DNA of 64,000 bases from Clostridiales bacterium (GTDB lineage: Bacteria; Bacillota; Clostridia; Lachnospirales; Lachnospiraceae), in NCBI GenBank assembly GCA_019424245.1, contig JAHYZV010000002.1, forward strand, positions 62,001-126,000, read 5' to 3'. A program made the position numbers and the translations under genes. A model generated the notes under the pieces. The model was given only the letters and a program-made list of their open reading frames with translations. It searched no databases and was not told the origin of the DNA. Shown piece by piece: positions 33,901-43,153 of the stretch; position 1 is the stretch's first letter; each line of letters starts with the position of its first letter.

Positions 33901-34574
33901 GCAGCGATAAATGCATCCATAACTTCGATTCTCTTAATAAGTCTTGCAGCCTTCTGTGAAGTAGTAGTAGCAAGCTCTTCCTTAAGCTTTGCCACTTCTT
34001 CTTCAAGATTAACGCTTCTAAGAAGCTCTAAAATAGCCTCAGCACCCATTCCAACTCTGAATGTGTTACCATACTGGTCATAAAGATCTCTGTACTCTGT
34101 TTCAGTAAGAATCTTCTTGAATGGAATATCTGTTTCACCTGGATCAATCACAATATAAGAAGCAAAGTAAAGAACCTTTTCAAGATTCTTAGGTCCTATA
34201 TCAAGGATAAGGTCCATACGGCTAGGGATTCCCTTAAAATACCAGATATGTGAAACTGGAGCAGCAAGGTGAATATGTCCCATACGATCTCTACGAACAC
34301 TTGCCTTAGTAACCTCAACACCACACTTATCACATATGATGCCTTTATCCTTAATCTTCTTATACTTACCGCAATGACACTCCCAGTCTTTGCTAGGTCC
34401 GAATATTCTTTCACAGAACAGACCATCTCTTTCTGGCTTTAAAGTTCTGTAGTTAATAGTCTCAGGCTTAGTTACCTCGCCATGAGACCACTCTAAAATA
34501 CTCTCAGGAGAAGCAAGCTTTATCTGAATTTTATCAAATTTCATTGATTTATTTGACTTAATCTCTTCTGCCAT
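30903..34574 (-). CDS. rpoC: DNA-directed RNA polymerase subunit beta'
   Basis: The 1223-residue beta' subunit has the zinc-ribbon cysteines C66, C68, C81 and C84 and the catalytic NADFDGDQM loop (residues 453-461) that holds the active-site magnesium. The trigger-loop region and the C-terminal RSHIGVCAKCYG zinc site are present. A short acidic tail ends the protein. It follows rpoB by 17 bp. Confidence 0.99.
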   Translation of the reverse strand: MAEEIKSNKSMKFDKIQIKLASPESILEWSHGEVTKPETINYRTLKPERDGLFCERIFGPSKDWECHCGKYKKIKDKGIICDKCGVEVTKASVRRDRMGHIHLAAPVSHIWYFKGIPSRMDLILDIGPKNLEKVLYFASYIVIDPGETDIPFKKILTETEYRDLYDQYGNTFRVGMGAEAILELLRSVNLEEEVAKLKEELATTTSQKAARLIKRIEVMDAFIAAGTKPEWMILTEIPVIPPDLRPMVQLEGGRFATSDLNDLYRRIINRNNRLARLMELGAPEIIVRNEKRMLQEAVDALIDNGRRNGRPVTGPGNRALKSLSDLLKGKQGRFRQNLLGKRVDYSGRSVIVVGPELKIYQCGLPKEMAIELFKPFVMRELVRRGLAENIKKAKKSVEHLETEVWDVLEDVIKEHPVMLNRAPTLHRLGIQAFEPILVEGKAIKLHPLVCTAFNADFDGDQMAVHLPLSVEAQAECRFMLLSPNNLLKPSDGGPVAVPSQDMVLGIYYLTQERPGVKGEGKIFKSVNEALLAYENSIITLHSKIKVRVSKTNASGEEVSGIVESTLGRFIFNEILPQDLGYVDRSKEENFLKLEVDFHVGKKQLKDILQHVINTHGTTTTAEVLDDIKAMGYKYSTRAAMTVSISEMTVPPVKKQLIADAEQKVERINMNYNRGRSTDEERYKNVIRVWQETDKTLLKALLDGLDKYNNIFMMADSGARGSNQQIKQLAGMRGLMADTSGHTIELPIKSNFREGLDVLEYFISAHGARKGLSDTALRTADSGYLTRRLVDVSQDLIVRETDCSVGKVIPGMYVYSFVNDRATNSSDAKEDILEPLQERITGRYLAEDIKDPATGEIVVAANHLVTPKRAEAIIKTGVNQVKIRTILTCRSHIGVCAKCYGSNLATGQTVQIGEAVGIIAAQSIGEPGTQLTMRTFHTGGVAGDNITQGLPRVEELFEARKPKSLAVLAEFGGTVSFAKTDKKTDIVITDDEGNSKSYPVSRDTRVKVQEGQVVATGEEITEGSENPHDIVRILGVRAVQDYMLREVQKVYRIQGVDINDKHIELIVRQMLKKIVIDSAGDSDFLPGSQVDTLEFTEVNEKLEEEGKMKATGTPIILGITKASLASTSFMSAASFQETTKVLTDAAINGKIDPLIGLKENVIIGKLIPAGTGMKRYQNVELDTAAAYDELEEDEILSFTEDGEETLDFTDDADIQEAEDEVTEE

Positions 34575-34591
34575 TATAGTGCTCCCTTCTA

Positions 34592-37500
34592 TTATTCTTC
34601 TCTATTTCCGTCACCGTAATCATCAAAATCATCATCAAAGCCGTCAAGATCGAAATCGTCATCATCATCTGATCCGAGTTCTTCCATAGTAGCTTCACCA
34701 TCATCACCCTGCTTTTCTGCATGGTAACCGGCATTCTTTAATTCATTTTCCTCATCACGGCTGTTTCTCTTATAACCACCATCATCAAGAACCTTCTTGA
34801 AGTCTGTAACCTCATATTCTGAACTTTCAAGAAGCTGGACTTCGTTATTATCCTGATCAAGAACTCTTACATCAAGTGCAAGAGACTGAAGTTCCTTAAG
34901 AAGAACCTTGAATGATTCAGGAATACCTGGTTCAGGGATATTCTCGCCTTTAATAATAGCTTCATATGTCTTAACACGGCCAACAACATCATCAGACTTA
35001 ACTGTAAGGATTTCCTGAAGTGTATATGATGCACCATACGCCTCAAGAGCCCAAACTTCCATTTCACCGAATCTCTGTCCACCGAACTGCGCTTTACCAC
35101 CAAGTGGCTGCTGTGTTACAAGTGAGTAAGGACCAGTTGAACGTGCATGGATCTTATCATCAACAAGGTGATGGAGCTTTAAGTAGTGCATGAATCCAAT
35201 AGTAACTGGACTATCAAAGTACTCACCAGTTCTACCATCACGAAGTCTTACCTTACCATCTCTTCCGATAGGAACACCCTTCCACTCTGCTCTGTGAGCT
35301 CTGTTATCTGAAAGGAACTCAAATACATCATCTCTTAAAAGATCCTTATATTCAGCTGTAAATGTAGTCATATCTGCTGGATACTCTTCACCTGCAGCCT
35401 CTGCTTCAGCCTTTTCCTTTGCAAGCTCATCATCATCAAAAGGATGGTTAGCATAAGAATTAGCCATATCAAGTGTATCCATAATATCATTTTCGTTAGC
35501 ACCATCAAAGATAGGTGTTGCTACGTTAAAGCCTAATACCTTTGCCGCAAGACTTAAATGAATCTCAAGGACCTGTCCGATATTCATACGTGAAGGCACA
35601 CCCAGTGGGTTAAGTACTATATCAAGTGGACGTCCGTTTGGAAGGAATGGCATATCTTCTACTGGAAGTACTCTTGAAACGACACCCTTGTTACCATGAC
35701 GTCCGGCCATCTTATCACCAACAGAAATCTTTCTCTTCTGTGCAATGTAGATACGGACATTCTTGTTAACACCAGGAGCCAATTCATCTCCATTCTCTCT
35801 TGTAAATACCTTAACGCCTACTACGATACCATAAGCACCATGAGGAACCTTAAGTGAAGTATCTCTTACCTCTCTTGCTTTCTCACCGAAGATAGCTCTA
35901 AGAAGTCTTTCTTCAGCTGTAAGCTCTGTTTCTCCCTTTGGAGTAACCTTACCAACAAGGATATCACCGGCTCTTACCTCGGCACCTATACGGATAATAC
36001 CATCTTCATCAAGATTCTTGACAGCATCAGAACCTGTTGAAGGAAGATCTCTTGTGATTTCTTCTGGTCCTAACTTAGTATCTCTTGCTTCTGTATCATA
36101 TTCTTCTATATGGATAGATGTATATACATCATCTCTTACTAATCTTTCACTAAGAAGAACAGCATCCTCGTAGTTGTAACCTTCCCATGTCATGAAACCG
36201 ATAAGAGGGTTCTTACCAAGTGCTATTTCTCCGTTAGATGTTGATGGACCATCAGCGATAACATCTCCTGCCTTAACCTCATCACCCTTGAAAACAATAG
36301 GTCTCTGGTTATAGCAGTTACTCTGGTTACTTCTTGAGAACTTAGTAAGCTTGTACTCATGAACCTTACCGCTTGTCTCTCTTACAAGAATCCTGTTAGA
36401 TTCAGAAGAAAGAACAACACCATCTTCTTCTGCAACAACACACACACCTGAGTCGCATGCTGTCTTGTTTTCAATACCTGTACCTATTACTGGAGCCTCT
36501 GTCATAAGAAGAGGTACTGCCTGACGCTGCATGTTAGAACCCATGAGGGCACGTGTACAGTCATCATTCTGAAGGAAAGGTATCATAGATGTAGCTACTG
36601 AGAATACCATCTTAGGAGATACATCCATAAGATCAATCATGCTCTTATCAAACTCAGATGTTTCTTCTCTGTAACGTCCAGATACTGAATTCTTAACGAA
36701 ATATCCATTTTCATCAATCTCAGCATTAGCCTGTGCTACATGGTAATCATCTTCCTCATCAGCTGTAAAGTAACGTACATCATCAGTTACTCTTGGATTC
36801 TTAGGGTCTGACTTATCTATTATACGATAAGGAGCTTCTACGAAACCATATTCATTGATTCTTGCATATGATGCAAGAGAGTTGATAAGTCCGATGTTAG
36901 GACCTTCTGGTGTCTCGATAGGACACATTCTTCCATAGTGTGTATAATGTACATCTCGAACCTCGAAACCTGCTCGATCTCTTGAAAGACCACCAGGACC
37001 AAGTGCTGAAAGACGTCTCTTATGTGTAATCTCAGATAATGGATTGTTCTGATCCATGAACTGAGAAAGCTGCGAACTACCAAAGAACTCCTTGATAGCT
37101 GCTGTTACAGGCTTGATATTTATAAGTGACTGTGGAGATATACCACTTAAATCCTGAGTTGACATTCTTTCACGTACAACTCTTTCCATTCTTGAAATAC
37201 CGATTCTGAACTGATTCTGTAAAAGTTCACCTACGGCTCTTATACGTCTGTTACCAAGGTGATCGATATCATCCTTAGTTCCAATACCATATTCAAGATG
37301 CATATTGTAGTTGATAGATGCAAGTATATCTTCAACTGTAATATGCTTTGGAATAAGATCTGCCACGTTCTTTTCTATAGCATCCCTGATATCCTCAGGT
37401 GATTCATTATCTGCTAATATCTGTGAAAGAACTGGATAATAAACATACTCGTTAACACCAAGTTCCTTAGCTTCTTCCTCTGTAATATCTACCCATTTAG

Positions 37501-38575
37501 TAATATCTACTGCAAGGTTAGATAATATCTTAACTACTCTTTCACGTACTGAACCATCAGCTGCCTTTAACTCTGCCTTTAAGAACACAGCAGGTACAGC
37601 AGCATTCTGGATCTGTTCTGCAGTTTCTCTTGTAAGCTTATCGCCTGCATTAGCGATAATCTCACCGTTGCCATCAACTACATCTTCTGCAAGAACATGT
37701 CCAGCAATCCTGTTTCTGAAAGAAAGCTTCTTATTAAACTTATAACGGCCTACTCTTGCAAGGTCATATCTTCTAGGATCAAAGAACATGCCTGAGATAA
37801 GTGCTTCAGCACTATCTACTGACAAAGGTTCCCCTGGTCTTAACTTCTTATAAAGTTCAAGCACACCTTCCTGATAGTTAGTAGAAGTATCCTTCTCCAT
37901 AGTTGCAAGAAGCTTAGGCTCCTCACCAAATATGTCAATAATCTCTGCATTAGTTCCAAAACCAAGTGCTCTTATAAGAACTGTTATAGGAACCTTCTTG
38001 TTACGGTCAACCTTAACATAGAACACATCGTTAGCATCTGTTTCATACTCTAACCATGCACCTCTGTTAGGAATAACAGTAGAACTATACAGGAATATCT
38101 TTCCATACTTATCTTTCTGTATATCATAGTAAATACCAGGTGAACGTACCAGCTGGCTGACTATAACTCGTTCTGCACCGTTAATTACAAATGTACCGGT
38201 CTTAGTCATCAAAGGAAGGTCACCCATGAAGATTTCATGCTCGCTGATATCTTCATTCTCTTTGTTATGAAGTCTTACACGTACCTTGAGTGGAGCTGCA
38301 TATGTAGCATCTCTTTCCTTACACTCTTCTATAGAGTACTTTCTCTCCTCTTCGCATAATGCAAAATCAACGAATTCAAGACTGAGCCTTCCGTTGTAAT
38401 CTGCAATTGGAGAGATGTCGTTAAAGACCTCTTTTAAGCCTTCATTTAAAAACCACTGGTAAGAATCTTTTTGCACCTCAATAAGGTTAGGCATCTCAAG
38501 AACTTCCTTCTGTCTTGAGAAACTCATACGCATCGCTTTGCCTGACTTTACTGGACGTATTCTGTTTTTCTCCAT
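34592..38575 (-). CDS. rpoB: DNA-directed RNA polymerase subunit beta
   Basis: The 1327-residue subunit contains the rifampicin pocket (SSQLSQFMDQNNPLSEITHK, then RRLSALGPGGLSR) without an evident resistance change. It also has the KMAGRHGNKGVVSRVLP segment. The C-terminal 80 residues are strongly acidic and serine/aspartate-rich, as in other Lachnospiraceae. It has a terminator-promoter gap from rplL. Confidence 0.99.
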   Translation of the reverse strand: MEKNRIRPVKSGKAMRMSFSRQKEVLEMPNLIEVQKDSYQWFLNEGLKEVFNDISPIADYNGRLSLEFVDFALCEEERKYSIEECKERDATYAAPLKVRVRLHNKENEDISEHEIFMGDLPLMTKTGTFVINGAERVIVSQLVRSPGIYYDIQKDKYGKIFLYSSTVIPNRGAWLEYETDANDVFYVKVDRNKKVPITVLIRALGFGTNAEIIDIFGEEPKLLATMEKDTSTNYQEGVLELYKKLRPGEPLSVDSAEALISGMFFDPRRYDLARVGRYKFNKKLSFRNRIAGHVLAEDVVDGNGEIIANAGDKLTRETAEQIQNAAVPAVFLKAELKAADGSVRERVVKILSNLAVDITKWVDITEEEAKELGVNEYVYYPVLSQILADNESPEDIRDAIEKNVADLIPKHITVEDILASINYNMHLEYGIGTKDDIDHLGNRRIRAVGELLQNQFRIGISRMERVVRERMSTQDLSGISPQSLINIKPVTAAIKEFFGSSQLSQFMDQNNPLSEITHKRRLSALGPGGLSRDRAGFEVRDVHYTHYGRMCPIETPEGPNIGLINSLASYARINEYGFVEAPYRIIDKSDPKNPRVTDDVRYFTADEEDDYHVAQANAEIDENGYFVKNSVSGRYREETSEFDKSMIDLMDVSPKMVFSVATSMIPFLQNDDCTRALMGSNMQRQAVPLLMTEAPVIGTGIENKTACDSGVCVVAEEDGVVLSSESNRILVRETSGKVHEYKLTKFSRSNQSNCYNQRPIVFKGDEVKAGDVIADGPSTSNGEIALGKNPLIGFMTWEGYNYEDAVLLSERLVRDDVYTSIHIEEYDTEARDTKLGPEEITRDLPSTGSDAVKNLDEDGIIRIGAEVRAGDILVGKVTPKGETELTAEERLLRAIFGEKAREVRDTSLKVPHGAYGIVVGVKVFTRENGDELAPGVNKNVRIYIAQKRKISVGDKMAGRHGNKGVVSRVLPVEDMPFLPNGRPLDIVLNPLGVPSRMNIGQVLEIHLSLAAKVLGFNVATPIFDGANENDIMDTLDMANSYANHPFDDDELAKEKAEAEAAGEEYPADMTTFTAEYKDLLRDDVFEFLSDNRAHRAEWKGVPIGRDGKVRLRDGRTGEYFDSPVTIGFMHYLKLHHLVDDKIHARSTGPYSLVTQQPLGGKAQFGGQRFGEMEVWALEAYGASYTLQEILTVKSDDVVGRVKTYEAIIKGENIPEPGIPESFKVLLKELQSLALDVRVLDQDNNEVQLLESSEYEVTDFKKVLDDGGYKRNSRDEENELKNAGYHAEKQGDDGEATMEELGSDDDDDFDLDGFDDDFDDYGDGNREE

Positions 38576-38616
38576 TGACGTTTCACCCCTTAGTTTTCTT
38601 TACATTAATTTATTAC

Positions 38617-38645
38617 ATTATAGATATGTGTACAAAAACTATGCA
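38617..38645 (-). promoter_or_regulatory. possible rpoBC promoter
   Basis: TATAAT at 38617-38622 lies about 42 bp before rpoB; the -35 17 bp upstream (TGCATA, 38640-38645) is weak. It lies downstream of the rplL terminator, so it could give separate rpoBC expression. Confidence 0.4.
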
Positions 38646-38679
38646 CACCATACCATAATAGTGCATTATCCATAATAGC

Positions 38680-38717
38680 AAAAAAAGTCCCAGCTGTCAA
38701 TAAAACAACTGGAACTT
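38680..38717 (-). terminator. rplL-rpoB intergenic terminator
   Basis: Arms AAGTCCCAG/CTGGAACTT (38685-38693/38709-38717, one G-U on the minus strand) are followed by seven T. Partial termination here is a known way of keeping L7/L12 in excess over RNA polymerase. Confidence 0.85.
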
Positions 38718-38812
38718 TTTCACATTTATTATAATATACCAAATATAACTCAAAAAATCAAGTGTTTTTTCATCATATTGCCATATTAAAGTTGTAATCC
38801 TCTGGTTTTAAA

Positions 38813-39178
38813 TTACTTAAGAGTAACCTTAGCGCCTTCAGCTTCAAGCTTCTTCTGGATTTCTTCAGCTTCTTCCTTAGAAGCAGCTTCCTTAATAACC
38901 TTAGGAGCGCCATCAACAACTTCCTTAGCTTCCTTTAAGCCAAGACCTGTGATTTCACGAACAGCCTTGATAACCTTAACCTTGTTAGCACCAGCTTCTG
39001 TAAGCTCAACGTCGAATTCTGTCTTTTCTTCAGCTGCAGCGCCTGCACCTGCACCTGCTGCTACAACAACACCTGCTGCTGCAGAAACACCAAATTCTTC
39101 TTCACATGCTTTAACTAAATCGTTTAATTCTAATACTGATAAACCCTTAATAACTTCGATAATTTCCTGTGTAGTCAT
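38813..39178 (-). CDS. rplL: 50S ribosomal protein L7/L12
   Basis: L7/L12 forms the flexible stalk that recruits translation factors. The 121-residue protein has the N-terminal dimerisation helix, an Ala/Gly-rich hinge (residues 35-52), and the C-terminal domain with GLGLKEAKEVVDGAPKVIKE. It lies 95 bp after rplJ. Confidence 0.98.
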   Translation of the reverse strand: MTTQEIIEVIKGLSVLELNDLVKACEEEFGVSAAAGVVVAAGAGAGAAAEEKTEFDVELTEAGANKVKVIKAVREITGLGLKEAKEVVDGAPKVIKEAASKEEAEEIQKKLEAEGAKVTLK

Positions 39179-39273
39179 TATTATAATCTCCTTTTTATAG
39201 TCTTTAATTAAGTTTCGTAGTCTGTCTGATAAGTTTCAGGCAGCCTCGTCGATAATCGTTTTATGCTGCGATA

Positions 39274-39768
39274 TTATGCAACCTCTTCGTTCTTCTCAGC
39301 GATCTGCTTAATAACGCGGGCAAAGTTTGTAATAGGTGACTGGATGCTTCCAAGGAACTTAGCAAGAAGTTCATCTCTTGAAGGAATGCTTGCGATAGCT
39401 GCGATTCCTGTAGCATCATAGTAAGTACCTTCAACAACACCACACTTAAGTTCAAGTGCTTCTGCTGTCTTAGCAAAGTTAGCTAAAACTCTTGCTGGAG
39501 CTGTAGCATCATCCTTGCAGATTGCAATAGCGTTAGGTCCTTCAAGAACCTCTGTCATTGGTTCGAACTCTGTACCTGCGATTGCTCTCTTTACTAAAGT
39601 ATTCTTATAAACCTTGTAAACGACACCAGCTTCTCTTAACTGCTTACGAAGCTGTGTATCCTGCTCAACAGTTAAGCCACGGTAGTCAACTACCACAACG
39701 CCCTGAGCGCCTTCTAAGCTTGCTTTGATTTCGTCTACAATAGGCTGCTTAAGTTCTACTTTTGCCAT
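39274..39768 (-). CDS. rplJ: 50S ribosomal protein L10
   Basis: L10 anchors the L7/L12 stalk and regulates its own operon through the leader RNA. The 164-residue protein begins MAKVELKQPIVDEIKASLEG with GVVVVDYRGLTVEQ. The C-terminal helix that binds L7/L12 dimers is present. The regulatory leader with attenuator lies upstream. Confidence 0.98.
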   Translation of the reverse strand: MAKVELKQPIVDEIKASLEGAQGVVVVDYRGLTVEQDTQLRKQLREAGVVYKVYKNTLVKRAIAGTEFEPMTEVLEGPNAIAICKDDATAPARVLANFAKTAEALELKCGVVEGTYYDATGIAAIASIPSRDELLAKFLGSIQSPITNFARVIKQIAEKNEEVA

Positions 39769-39844
39769 GAATATTTACCTCCTGTTAGATTAGTATCTGT
39801 TTCCAGATAATATTCTGCCCAGACGTACAATGTATCAGGCTATC

Positions 39845-39875
39845 AAAAAAGCCCTCCTGCCGCTATGACAGAAGG
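39845..39875 (-). terminator. L10 leader attenuator
   Basis: CCTTCTGTC (39875-39867) pairs with GGCAGGAGG (39861-39853) around ATAGC on the minus strand, with two G-U pairs, and is followed by GCTTTTTT. It ends transcription before rplJ unless the alternative leader fold forms. Confidence 0.85.
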
Positions 39876-40056
39876 ACTGAATAAACTGATAAATATATTC
39901 TAAAGTCTTATCATCAGTCTGTACTTCCAGACTGACACACTTTAAAATACAAGTCTGTCCTCGGTAGGCGTATTACCTTTAACCCTTTCGGGACCTGCTG
40001 TCTTAGGCAAAATGTGAAATATAGCTTTCACTTTGTATGCGAATAACCACACACAG
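39845..40056 (-). ncRNA. L10 leader RNA
   Basis: The minus strand contains the CCTACCGAGGACAGACTT segment typical of the L10 leader, and a downstream attenuator. L10(L12)4 binds this RNA when in excess and represses rplJL. The window from promoter to attenuator is about 210 nt; exact ends are estimated. Confidence 0.85.
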
Positions 40057-40061
40057 CTGAT

Positions 40062-40091
40062 AGTATACTATCATAATATATAGGTTGTCAA
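40062..40091 (-). promoter_or_regulatory. rplJL promoter
   Basis: A consensus TTGACA (40086-40091) and TATACT (40062-40067) are 18 bp apart on the minus strand; the -10 lies in the palindrome GATAGTATACTATC. It drives the L10 leader. Confidence 0.8.
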
Positions 40092-40175
40092 CCATTTTTA
40101 CAAAATATGTTTTAATAATATTGCAAAATCAATCTTTCGCATCAATATTCCTTGTTAACTACAAGAAACAACATA

Positions 40176-40871
40176 TTAGCCAACATACTTAGCTGTGCTA
40201 ACCTTAACACCAGGTCCCATAGTAGCTGTAAGAACAACACTCTTTAAATACTGACCCTTAAGTGAAGATGGCTTAGCCTTAACGATTGCATCCATAATAG
40301 CCTGGAAGTTGTCTGATAACTGCTCCTCTGTGAATGAAGCCTTACCAATTGGCACGTGAATGATATTAGTCTTGTCAAGTCTGTACTCGATCTTACCAGC
40401 CTTGATATCATTAACAGCTTTTGTTACATCCATAGTAACTGTACCAGCCTTAGGGTTTGGCATTAATCCCTTAGGACCAAGTACACGACCAAGACGACCA
40501 ACAACACCCATCATATCTGGAGTTGCAACAACAACGTCGAACTCGAACCAGTTATCGTTCTGGATCTTAGGAATAAGCTCCTCGCCACCAACGAAATCTG
40601 CTCCAGCTGCAAGAGCCTCATCAGCCTTAGCACCCTTAGCAAATACTAATACACGTACAGTCTTACCTGTTCCGTGTGGAAGAACAACAGCTCCTCTGAT
40701 CTGCTGCTCAGCGTGACGTCCATCACAACCTGTTCTGATATGAGCTTCGATAGTCTCATCGAACTTTGCAACTGCACTCTTCTTTACTAAAGAAACTGCG
40801 TCAGCTGCTTCATATAATGTCTGGCGGTCAATATTCTTGGCTGCCTCTACGTATTTCTTTCCTCTTTTCAT
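40176..40871 (-). CDS. rplA: 50S ribosomal protein L1
   Basis: L1 forms the mobile stalk at the E site and represses the L11 operon. The 231-residue protein has VLGPKGLMPNPKAGTVT and the GGEELIPKI segment of domain II. It follows rplK after 177 bp; an 8-bp imperfect hairpin (GGAAGGAT/ATCTTTCC region, 40901-40919) lies near its ribosome binding site. Confidence 0.98.
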   Translation of the reverse strand: MKRGKKYVEAAKNIDRQTLYEAADAVSLVKKSAVAKFDETIEAHIRTGCDGRHAEQQIRGAVVLPHGTGKTVRVLVFAKGAKADEALAAGADFVGGEELIPKIQNDNWFEFDVVVATPDMMGVVGRLGRVLGPKGLMPNPKAGTVTMDVTKAVNDIKAGKIEYRLDKTNIIHVPIGKASFTEEQLSDNFQAIMDAIVKAKPSSLKGQYLKSVVLTATMGPGVKVSTAKYVG

Positions 40872-41048
40872 TATAAACCTCCTAGTGGTGTTATCGGAAG
40901 GATTCTATCTTTCCTCCCACATATTGAACAATCCCGGAAAAATTATAGGATTAATCTGTCCGCATGTTCTTCTATGAAATCTCTAATAATCAATTGAAAG
41001 TAATTAATCATTAATAATCAATTACAGTAGTTACAGATACATATAGAA

Positions 41049-41474
41049 TTAGTCTTCTACAACGATACCCATACTCTTAGCAGTACCTTCGATCATAGAT
41101 GTAGCTGCTTCGATAGTAGCTGCATTAAGATCTGGCATCTTAAGTTCAGCGATCTTCTGAACTTCAGCTCTCTTGATTGTAGCAACCTTAGTCTTGTTAG
41201 GAACACCTGAACCTGACTTAATGTTGCAAGCCTTCTTAAGAAGAACTGCAGCAGGTGGAGTCTTTGTGATGAAGCTGAAGCTTCTATCAGCATAAACTGT
41301 AATAACTACAGGGATGATTAAGTCACCCTGATCTGCTGTCTTTGCATTAAACTGCTTTGTAAATTCTACAATGTTAACACCGTGCTGACCAAGTGCTGGA
41401 CCAACTGGTGGAGCTGGTGTAGCCTTGCCGGCAGGAATCTGTAATTTAATATAACCTGTTACTTTCTTTGCCAT
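41049..41474 (-). CDS. rplK: 50S ribosomal protein L11
   Basis: L11 binds the GTPase-associated region of 23S rRNA and is needed for RelA activation. The 141-residue protein has the proline-rich GKATPAPPVGPALGQHGVNI N-terminal domain and the C-terminal rRNA-binding domain. An L1-binding element lies upstream. Confidence 0.98.
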   Translation of the reverse strand: MAKKVTGYIKLQIPAGKATPAPPVGPALGQHGVNIVEFTKQFNAKTADQGDLIIPVVITVYADRSFSFITKTPPAAVLLKKACNIKSGSGVPNKTKVATIKRAEVQKIAELKMPDLNAATIEAATSMIEGTAKSMGIVVED

Positions 41475-41496
41475 TGTGGCACCTCCTAATTATAAA

Positions 41497-41528
41497 TGTG
41501 GTTTATGGCGGCTATTAAGCCTCCCACA
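41497..41528 (-). promoter_or_regulatory. L1-binding element in the rplK leader
   Basis: The minus strand shows TGTGGGAGGC...GCCGCCATAAACCACA: TGTGG/CCACA closing helix with an inner GGC/GCC hairpin. This mimics the L1 site on 23S rRNA found in rplK leaders of many bacteria. It lies about 20 bp before the rplK ribosome binding site, so L1 would repress rplK-rplA translation. Confidence 0.7.
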
Positions 41529-41591
41529 GGCAGTCAAAACAACTGATGCCAGGCCTTTATATGCAGCCCGTACAGCTTTTGATCACCTTGA

Positions 41592-42134
41592 TTACAGTAC
41601 CTTCACATCTGTGAAGTCAACTTCGACCGGTGTTTCACGACCGAACATTTCAACATTAATAGTGACACACTGCTTGCCCTCATTAATGCTTGTGATCTGA
41701 CCAACTGTATTCTCCCAGGCACCTGAAAGAATCTGAATCTGATCACCCACTTTACCAGCGAACTCAACCACTGGCTTAGATTCTTCAACTGAACCATTCT
41801 CATCATCGATTCCGAATGATTTAACTTCAGCTGGAGATAATGGCACTGGCTTAGATCCAGGACCAACAAACCCCGTTACACCTCTGGTATTTCTGACAAC
41901 ATACCAGCTGTCATCATTCATAACCATCTTAACAAATACATAGCCAGGGAATATCTTTCTCTCAACTGTCTTTGGCTTGCCGTTGTTTACTTCAACTACT
42001 GTTTCAACCGGCACAAGCACATCAAAGATCTGATCCTGAAGATTTCTGTTCTCAACTGTCTTTAAGATATTAACTCTTACATTATTCTCATAGCCAGAAT
42101 ACGTATGAGCCACATACCATTTTGCTTCGTCCAT
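41592..42134 (-). CDS. nusG: transcription termination/antitermination factor NusG
   Basis: NusG binds RNA polymerase and affects pausing and termination. The 180-residue protein has the NGN domain (AKWYVAHTYSGYENNVRVNI) and the C-terminal KOW domain (VGDQIQILSGAWENTVGQI). It follows secE by 15 bp. Confidence 0.98.
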   Translation of the reverse strand: MDEAKWYVAHTYSGYENNVRVNILKTVENRNLQDQIFDVLVPVETVVEVNNGKPKTVERKIFPGYVFVKMVMNDDSWYVVRNTRGVTGFVGPGSKPVPLSPAEVKSFGIDDENGSVEESKPVVEFAGKVGDQIQILSGAWENTVGQITSINEGKQCVTINVEMFGRETPVEVDFTDVKVL

Positions 42135-42149
42135 CTGATCACCTTTTCC

Positions 42150-42353
42150 TTACTTTACAATGAATTCAATTCCAAAGCGAACAATCAAGTCCACAACTGA
42201 AATAATTACACCTAATAATACGGATACAACCAATACAGCGATGGTTTCCTTTGTAAGTGACTTCTGGTCTGGCCAAATGATCTTAGAGAACTCTGCCTTA
42301 AGTCCCTTGAACCAGCTCTTTTTCTGTTTCTTTGTCTTAACAGCTTCACTCAT
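42150..42353 (-). CDS. secE: preprotein translocase subunit SecE
   Basis: SecE clamps the SecY channel. The 67-residue protein has the amphipathic FKGLKAEFSKIIWPDQKSLT segment followed by one membrane helix. It lies between rpmG and nusG, its normal place. AAGATGAGTG precedes... the ribosome binding site is AGTGAGGT, overlapping the rpmG end region. Confidence 0.96.
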   Translation of the reverse strand: MSEAVKTKKQKKSWFKGLKAEFSKIIWPDQKSLTKETIAVLVVSVLLGVIISVVDLIVRFGIEFIVK

Positions 42354-42375
42354 CTTAATACCTCACTGATACTAA

Positions 42376-42525
42376 TTACTTTGTTTCCTTGTGTAATGTG
42401 TGTGACTTACAGAACTTGCAATACTTCTTAGTTTCCATTCTGTCTGGATGGGCTTTCTTTTCCTTAGTCATGTTGTAATTGCGCTGTTTACACTCTGTAC
42501 ATGCCAATGTTATCTTTACTCGCAC
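42376..42525 (-). CDS. rpmG: 50S ribosomal protein L33, zinc form
   Basis: This 49-residue gene starts with GTG after GGAGG and begins MRVKITLACTECKQRNYNMT. C9, C12, C36 and C39 form the zinc ribbon, as in the zinc-binding L33 form. L33 sits near the E site. It leads secE and nusG. Confidence 0.95.
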   Translation of the reverse strand: MRVKITLACTECKQRNYNMTKEKKAHPDRMETKKYCKFCKSHTLHKETK

Positions 42526-42645
42526 AACTTCCACCTCCAATTATTTATTTTGCAGGTGTTATTAACACCAATTGGTTTTTTCTTATATCCTGTACCGTTG
42601 GGTCAGTTCAGGGCATAAAAAAAAGACCGCTTCCATAGCCAGCCT

Positions 42646-42675
42646 AATATATCACATTATTTATCAATCCGTCAA
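42646..42675 (-). promoter_or_regulatory. rpmG-secE-nusG promoter
   Basis: TTGACG (42670-42675) and TATATT (42646-42651) are 18 bp apart, with TGA before the -10. A GGTGTT/AACACC hairpin (42555-42569) lies in the leader. Confidence 0.75.
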
Positions 42676-43039
42676 CCCATTTGTTATTAATTTTATAACT
42701 TTTATTTCTTTTATTATATTTATCTACATTGTATTTGTTTGCATTATATTAAAATTATGTTTTCATTGTTATATTCATTCATACTTATATTGTAACAATC
42801 ATAGTGATATCAATGCCTTATAAATCAAAAATTTCATCTACAAAATTTTCTTATCAAAATATTACTATAAAATGATTGCAAAATCAACATTATGCTTATA
42901 AAATAAGAATATGGCAACATTGTGCATTATTATAAACGATGTTATAATGTGTGTGTTAAAAGCAATTTACCACCCAGCAATGTATCAATGTATCCGGTCA
43001 ATATTTTTTATGGAAATGGATTTCCTGATAATTATATAT
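42676..43039. other. AT-rich spacer without recognisable genes
   Basis: This part of the rpmG-fliD-like gap is very AT-rich, with several near-promoter hexamers. I see no gene, RNA or repeat in it. Confidence 0.5.
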
Positions 43040-43100
43040 TTGTTATACGTACCGATACATATTAATATAGCACTGTTTCTATAATCTTTTTTAACAGTGC
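43040..43100 (+). promoter_or_regulatory. promoter and leader hairpin of the FliD-like gene
   Basis: TTGTTA (43040-43045) and TAATAT (43063-43068) are 17 bp apart. An 8-bp GCACTGTT/AACAGTGC stem (43070-43077/43093-43100) follows directly, so it would lie at the mRNA 5' end. The pattern is sigma-A type, not the flagellar sigma-28 type. Confidence 0.55.
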
Positions 43101-43153
43101 TGCCCACTACAGATATAATACAGATTGATTATACAGACAAGGAGGTGACTGTT

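Noticed and set aside
43040..43068. flagellar sigma-28 promoter before the FliD-like gene
   Set aside because: Neither the TAAA nor the GCCGATAA-type elements are present; spacing and hexamers fit sigma-A.
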